This document shows, in pieces, positions 58,322 through 64,000 of a DNA stretch of 64,000 nt (its first letter is position 1; the number at the start of each line of letters is the position of its first letter). The position numbers and the translations under genes were made by a program. The stretch is from Linnemannia elongata (lineage: Eukaryota; Mortierellomycota; Mortierellomycetes; Mortierellales; Mortierellaceae), in the NCBI GenBank assembly GCA_036320915.1, contig JAXBDG010000006.1, positions 1,674,001 through 1,738,000 of the forward strand. Reading direction: 5' to 3'. The notes beneath the pieces are model-generated. The model saw only the letters and a list, made by a program, of their open reading frames with translations. It was not told where the DNA came from and ran no database searches.

Positions 58322-59641
58322 ATGAGTACAGATACTAATCATCCTCCTCTCTTCATTACTCCTCCTTCAACGCTCTCCTCCTTGGTATCCAAATTCGATC
58401 CTGTCTTTGCGGCGACAAAACACGATGTCTCGTCCAATACCACCACCACCAACAACAACGACAATGATACGACAATCGCCACTGCGCGTCCACCCATTGC
58501 CCACAATGACCATCGCGATCTGCAAATCACCTTTTCATCTTCCGACTTTGCCACAAAACGACAGAATTTCGAGCCCTCCTCCATTACTGCTATCTCTACC
58601 TCTACAACTCCTCTTCCCACGACAACCCTCACGGTCGCCCCCATAATTGACGACGCGACAACACCTAATTCCAATAGCACTACCACCACTATCATTCCTA
58701 CTACCGGACACTATCTTTCAAAGACACCCACCGGCAGCACATCTTCTCTGAAATCATCCAGAACGACTTCATTTTCTGCATCGACCTCTGTCTCGTCTTC
58801 GCCTTCGCTACCTCCACTCTCCTTTGTCGCCGCCACAACCAGCCAACAACAGGCTTTATTGATCCCCACTGCTGTCACGGAGTCTTCTTCAAACTCAACG
58901 ACAACATCTGCTGTTAGCAGGGGACATTTGCAGTTTCCATCCAATTACAACATTAATAACAACAGCGCTATTACCACAACTCTGTCTCTTACACCAGCCA
59001 ACACTTTTACATCTCCACAACCACAAACGCCAGCATTCACCATGTCCAGTCCTACAACCACTACTTCGCCCATGACAACCCCCAACCTCGGCAGCCACGG
59101 CCACTCCAACCTCTTCAACTCCTCTACCATCAACAGCTCCTCCGGAAGCGTCCTCCGCAGCCCATCCTTGAGCAGCGGTAAGGGCGGCAGCTCCGGCGGC
59201 TCGGCCTCCTCAGCCACCACCGCAAATTCCTCGACCATTACAGGAAACGGGAGTGGTACGACCATGGGTAGCAGTGTTAACGGAGGGTTGAGTGGAATGG
59301 GTGGGATGAGTGGGATCTCGAGTTCCGGGGTGTCAGATCTCAAGCTGAAGAGGTTCTTGGAGCATAACCAACGATTGCAGGAGCAGCTTGAGATGCGCCG
59401 GATCTCTGTCTCTGAGGCCTCTCAAAGGTAAAAATCCTGGGACTAAGGATACGTTCTATATGTGTTCGCCTTTTTTTCGCGTTCACTCACTAACCATGTT
59501 GTCCTCCCGCCACTATGAAACTGAAATAGTTTGATAAAGTTCGTGATGGGCACCAAGGACTTGCTGATTCCCACCCTGTGGGGCAACCCACCATCGGACC
59601 CCTTCTCGAAACAGGCTACTGGATGCTGCACCATCTCTTAA
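58322..59641 (+). CDS. heterotrimeric G-protein gamma subunit with long Ser/Thr-rich N-terminal extension
   Basis: Two exons (58322-59427, 59530-59641) give 405 residues. The last ~75 are a fungal G-gamma: LKLKRFLEHNQRLQEQLEMR, SVSEASQSLIKFVMGTKDLL, then IPTLWGNPPSDPF and the tail CCTIS. The terminal CTIS is a CaaX box for farnesylation and the preceding Cys a palmitoylation site, as in Ste18. G-gamma pairs with G-beta at the plasma membrane to relay pheromone or nutrient signals. The preceding ~325 residues are Ser/Thr/Asn-rich and have no domain. The ATG at 58322 has a strong CCACCATGA context and the frame is uninterrupted for 1.1 kb, so I keep it. An internal ATG at 59297 would give a normal-sized 80-residue protein. 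Confidence 0.88.
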
Positions 59642-60383
59642 AGAACAACAGCAACAAATCCTCCCTACCCATGCTCTCATCTGTTTTCGTTTGTCCTCCC
59701 CTGTCTTGTATTGTGTTTTTCATCCGTTCTCATTTTCCATAACAAACCATCTATTATTATTATTTGCTTTTCTTCGACTTCATATCCATACATCCTCCTC
59801 GCTGAACGGGTGTGTGTTATAACCAACCTGCTATCCAAGTGAGGGATAAAAGCGAAGCAATGTTCACTGTTACTTCCCTTACCTTTCCTCACTTTTTATT
59901 TTTACCTCATTTCTCTCTCTCTCTCTCTCTTTCTAAAAGAAGAGTAATACATAAAGCATACATCATTGTTTAAAAGAAACCCCATCTTTGCTGGCCAGTT
60001 TTATTTGGTATTTTTTTGCTATGTTTTCCAAGGAACATGATGGAAATGAAGGTGATGAAGGTGCAAAGTCATTGAAAAGCGTAAAGTGTTTTGTTATCTA
60101 CCTATGTGTGTAAATGTATGTGTGATTGAGTTGTGTGCTGTTGTTGTTTTTTTGAATGTGTTATGTATGTACAGGTTATGAAATAAAAAAGCATCAGAAG
60201 AATACCTCCATTTGAAGTTCTCTTCAGTATGATGGGGGAGGAGGAAAAGGGGGGTGGGGTATTTCGTCGAGAAGAGGAGGAAAATGGCTTCTCTGGACGC
60301 TGAACGCAAAAGAAAAAAAGAAAGAATATGTAGGGGGGCCTGTGTGCGTATGTAAAAAGGGTGAATTGGGTGAAGAAAAAAAC
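59642..60383. other. convergent 3' region
   Basis: The gap lies between the G-gamma and LAMTOR1-like stop codons. It is T-rich on the left and GTAT/GTGT-rich near 60100-60170. No gene is seen. Confidence 0.6.
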
Positions 60384-63300
60384 TTATTTCGCTGCGGGCG
60401 GTGAGAGGGTCACGATGAGGTCTCCGACATCCTCAACATCAATTGACTCTGTAGCGTGGTGAAGTTCGCCCATCGCGCTTGCCATCTACACGAAACGCAA
60501 TTAAGAACACCGAGAGGGGTTGGGGGGAAGACCGTTAGATACAATGTGCACCGGTAATTTCTATTGCTGTGTTGTCCATCAGAAAACCACATCTCTATTT
60601 CTTGTGTGTATGTGCGTGCACTTACCCAACCAACAGTCTTGGGATCAACAGTCTTTTCTGCCAATACTTCGCGCACAGAGGGTGCCTTGATAGAACTACC
60701 CGACGAGGTCGATGACCGCTGTCTGGGCGCTGCTGCTCTCGTTGTCTCGTGCACCTCGTTCGTCGGCGAGTCAGTCCCCGCGGAAGCCATGACTGATGTC
60801 ATGCTGTACAGCTTGCGAATGGTCTGTTCGGGCAGTTTGACCGTGTTCAAGGCATTCAAGTAATCATTTGATCGGTCCTGGGCCTCTTGTTGCTGTAGCC
60901 TCTCAACCTGGAGCGTCGAAGGGATGTCGATCAAGTTTCTAAAAAGAAGAAAAAAAAGTCCAATGGTATGAGTTCGGAGATCATGTAGGGCAAGGCAGGC
61001 GAAACGGATCAAGGGCTGCAGCTGAAACTGTAAGTGTATGCATTCAACTTCAAGGTCGGGGGCAGAGCGCTATTTAGGCCCAGATAAAAAGGTGGCCTGA
61101 TAGGAGGGGAACCTTGCAAAAAAAAAAAGAGGAGAGAAAACTACAGTACGATGGGTTCGAGATGAACCGTGTAACCATTGTAGAGAGCGATTGGGTGCTT
61201 TACGATATCCGCGAGTCAAACAGACCCATTACAGAATGAACAAGAGCGAGAAGTAAAAAACATAGTAATCATCCCGCCAGGCCGAGAGCAATCTCGACCC
61301 CTCGATATGTCGTGTCTGGGCTCCACGTTAAGGACGGAAAGCAAACAAGCCCATCGAAAAAAACAACAATGACACGGACAGAGTTAAAGAGAGAAAAAGG
61401 TAAAAAAGGAAGACTAAGACGAGACTGAGAGTGAAAGAGCGAGGGAAATGTCGAAAAGGGGTGTGGAATACTTGTGGATCGGGGACCAAGTGATGACGAG
61501 CATAGCTGCTGATGACCTGTGTGTGGACAAAGAACAAAATCGGATGGTCATGTTGGCCGTGTTTAACTTACCCTGCGGTCCTCTCGACAATCTTCTGAAG
61601 TGATTCCGTCTCTCGTATTTGGTTTTGTTCGCCCAAGGGTACATGAACCATCCTGTTTGGACTGTAGCAGGAAAAAAGAATGCAATGCATAATGGAAGGT
61701 CAGTCAACATTCTGAAAATATGCAAACAGCGAATGTTACATAGAATCAGGTACAACAGGTACAACTAACAAGAGTCAGTTAATCAGTCAGGCCAGCCTTG
61801 GCAAACAAGCACTGACAGACATGCAGGCAGGAGATATGAATGACCTTCTACTCTCTCGATAGGCATTGTTGTTGTTGTTGCTACTCTTTAGTTATGTCGA
61901 CATCCTCACCTCCAACGCAACACAACACCACACAATAATACAACGTAATGTAGCCCCACTCTACCCCTCTCTGTCACCCCTCCAATAACAACAACAAACA
62001 TAACCCTCCGCCTGCTCCCTACTTTTCCAGGAACCAACCATTTCGAAGCAGAAAAGAGCTGATGTATCCAAAAAAAAACAAACAAAACAAACCCTACTCT
62101 CTGCTCCATATCATACTAACAACAGACAAGTGACCTTCCTCTCCTTCTCCCTACCCTTCGCTCTCGTCATTACTGCATTGTAAACAAAAACGGTTTGTCT
62201 AGTAGGTGTGCCAGTCTACCAGCCCAAAGCCATGGCTAGACAAAACTTTCGTAACCCTTTCATCGCTTTGATTTTCTGTTTCCCGCCCAAATGTTGTCGT
62301 TCGAACTTCGTTACCTAATGTGTCTGCTTAGACTTCAATTCCCTCCAAAAACATAACAACAACCAACTCCCCTCTGCTAATGCAATATGACCAACAAAAC
62401 CCCCGAAAGCTGGCTATTTTTTTCCCGCTCAGACACAACGATGAGGAAAACGAGTCGAATTCATAGGATGGTGTCGAGTGAGCTCGGTGGACAACAAAGG
62501 TAGGAGAGGAGATCAGGGTCACTGCAAAAACGCAAGGGTCGCAGCGCACTCACAACAACATTCACGACATGCTCTTGTCCGACCAAAGAGCAGAGCGCGC
62601 AAAATGTCAAACGAGGCAAGACACACCATTATCACCTCGCACACTCCCCTCCTCCCATTAGTTCTAACCAGACCACTGCGTTGTCCCCTATTTGCTCCTT
62701 GCCATATTTTGATCAGCGCCCAAGTAGCCAATTGTAATTATAGGTCATTCCAGCAAGTCTGGCAATGATGACATCTCCACCTTGTTGTTAGTACAAGGAA
62801 GGAAATAAGGATCGATTGTACATGTGCAGTACGTACCCATAACGGAGTGCATCGTTGCTCGAGCTCAAGAGCCGTTCTTGCTCCTCCTACGCGGCAAATA
62901 TGCATGTTCAATTGAAAAAAGAGAGAAAAAAATGACGAGAGCGCTGGTGTTAGTTTCGCTTTCTGAGTTTTCCTGGTCAGTGGCGACATTGGTTGATCGA
63001 TTGCTGCAGGAGGCAAGTGTAAAAAAAAGGCGCAGGTTGTGCGCGATGATATTCGCATCTTGATGGTCCACTTTCGGTAAAACGATAACGGGAGGAAGAG
63101 GAGGAAGTAGAGGAAAGGAGGGGTGTGGATTAGGGGGGAGGGGGAGGGGGAGGGGGTTAACAGGTAAAACGAACGGAACTGTGTGGAGTTGTAGGATGAA
63201 GGCTGTCCTGGTGTTCCTGAAACGAAAAGCAGCGCGAGCTGGCGCATGTCTTCGCAAAAGGAGTAATGTGTAATATGGGAGGGGTGGTTGTTTGTTGCAT

Positions 63301-63390
63301 GGGATGGATGAGTCGTTGGCGTAGTAGGGTGTAATCGGGCTGGACATGTACCTCTTCCTGGTGAGTGTGCTTGCTTCCACAGCAACCCAT
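60384..63390 (-). CDS. LAMTOR1/p18-Ego1-like lysosomal membrane anchor (Ragulator/EGO complex)
   Basis: Five exons (63352-63390, 62837-62886, 61572-61661, 60626-60938, 60384-60485) give 197 residues with consistent phases. The start MGCCGSK is a myristoylation site (G2) with adjacent palmitoylatable C3 and C4, as in p18 (MGCC). Then EEQERLLSSSNDALRYG, ETESLQKIVERTAGNLIDIP, LQQQEAQDRSNDYLNAL and a short C-terminal part ending DVEDVGDLIVTLSPP follow. The block RTAGNLIDIP aligns with KTASNIIDVS of human LAMTOR1, and the order of elements is the same. The protein would hold the Ragulator/EGO scaffold and Rag GTPases on the vacuole for TORC1 activation. A Ser/Thr/Pro insertion (~105-150) separates the helices. 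Introns of 465, 1175 and 633 bp are far longer than those of neighbours. Confidence 0.85.
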
Positions 63391-63540
63391 GATGGCGAAA
63401 GTGATTTGCAGGTGGGTGGATGGGGGAAGAAGAGGATGGTGGAGGATGTGAGGTGCAGAGGAGAGGGATAGAAGAGGAATAAGGGAGAAAGGGACTGAGG
63501 CGGGAATAGAAGAGAAGGATGAGACGAGGCAGGGTGGGGA

Positions 63541-63586
63541 AGAGGAGGAGGAGGAGGAGGAGGAGGAGGAGGAGGAGGAGGAGGAG
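63541..63586. repeat. (AGG)n microsatellite
   Basis: About 15 AGG triplets lie in the likely leader of the LAMTOR1-like gene. Confidence 0.95.
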
Positions 63587-63847
63587 AAAGAGGAAAGGAT
63601 GTGCTGTTTGTTAAAAGACGAGCGCAGAAGAAAGAACTGAAGAGAGTGTGAGAGAGTAAGATGTGAGACACACAGACAAAGGGAAGGAAGGAGGGGGTAA
63701 GTGCAGGAAGGAGGAAAGGAAAAGGAAAGGGAGCAAAGGGTGTGTGCAGGAAGACTTGTGCATATACATTATTTTATTTCTCTCTTCAGCGACCGTTTTT
63801 ATTTTTGATCGAAAGGAACTTCTGATCCTTCAGTGAGACAAACAAGG

Positions 63848-63933
63848 TGGTGCCTGGGATCACATCAAGACCAATCAAGGCAGAGGGTGATGGTGCCCGG
63901 GATCACATAAAGACCTCTCAAGGCAGAGGGGGA
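63848..63933. repeat. 43-bp direct tandem duplication
   Basis: Two head-to-tail copies (63848-63890 and 63891-63933) both carry GGGATCACAT and CAAGGCAGAGGG and differ at a handful of positions. The unit length is not a multiple of three. Confidence 0.9.
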
Positions 63934-64000
63934 TGGTCAAGGGGCCATCACTTTCTTTGAGGTTTTCACGCCCGCCTTCTTAATTTTGCAATACCATCCT

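Larger units (their letters stand above)
63391..64000. other. window end: leader and promoter side of the LAMTOR1-like gene
   Basis: The first 300 bp are purine-rich on the + strand (a pyrimidine-rich leader for the - gene). The last 150 bp contain a 43-bp tandem duplication. No gene is seen before the window ends. Confidence 0.55.

Noticed and set aside
61420..61520. Possible extra exon of the LAMTOR1-like gene
   Set aside because: It has an acceptor and keeps phase, but inserting it breaks the conserved RTAGNLIDIP block, which forms directly when exons 61572-61661 and 60626-60938 are joined.
62865..63671. 268-codon Pro/Ser/His-rich frame on the - strand
   Set aside because: It is produced by the AGG microsatellite and flanking purine tracts, and overlaps the real LAMTOR1-like start exon in another frame.

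Overview
This window reads as nuclear DNA of a filamentous fungus, most likely an early-diverging one of the Mucoromycota (Mortierella-like). The case rests on genes with many short GT-AG introns that splice in frame onto recognisable fungal and animal families, a Ragulator-type p18 homologue, a fungal chitin deacetylase, a fungal G-gamma, Gln/Ser-rich linkers, and pyrimidine-rich leaders full of microsatellites. The lineage is inference; I saw no rRNA or other marker. I rebuilt exon-intron structures by hand from donors, acceptors and codon phase, so exon ends are predictions.

Layout, left to right. 0-7 kb: a stand-alone HIRAN protein (-), then a Stealth-family sugar-phosphate transferase (+). 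7-17 kb: a TPR/RS-rich TTC14-like protein (-) divergent from a telobox (TRF/Tbf1-like) putative telomere protein (+), a coiled-coil protein resembling augmin HAUS2 (+), and a GPI-type chitin deacetylase (-). 17-27 kb: an Ecl1-type zinc protein (-), an unrecognised His-rich protein (+), and a SAPS/PPP6R phosphatase regulatory subunit (-, 11 exons). 27-36 kb: class II fumarase (+), a CENP-B-type DNA-binding protein (-), ribosomal protein eS28 (+), Npr2 of SEACIT/GATOR1 (-), and Tim13 (+). 37-45 kb: an MpaB/Lcp-type oxygenase-domain protein (+), a 33-bp hairpin, the SAGA subunit Sgf73 (+), and a 3.8-kb gene-free stretch. 45-54 kb: a 1568-residue RING + RRM protein (+) and a Dal5-type MFS permease with a long N-terminal tail (-). 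54-64 kb: a gene-free 4 kb, a heterotrimeric G-protein gamma subunit with a roughly 325-residue N-terminal extension (+), and a LAMTOR1/Ego1-like lysosomal anchor (-) with very long introns.

Most neighbours alternate strand, giving close convergent pairs (67-320 bp between stop codons) and divergent pairs that share promoters. There is no operon-like or biosynthetic cluster. Several genes share a theme of nutrient/TORC1 signalling (Npr2, LAMTOR1-like, SAPS, Ecl1, G-gamma) and another of genome maintenance (HIRAN with an SQ cluster, telobox protein), but they are dispersed and co-regulation is not shown. I found no convincing tRNA, rRNA, CRISPR array or intact transposon. The items most worth a second look are the HIRAN-SQ protein, the telobox protein with its repeated linker, the RING-RRM protein, the extended G-gamma, the LAMTOR1-like gene, the intergenic hairpin, and two introns that stay open to translation.
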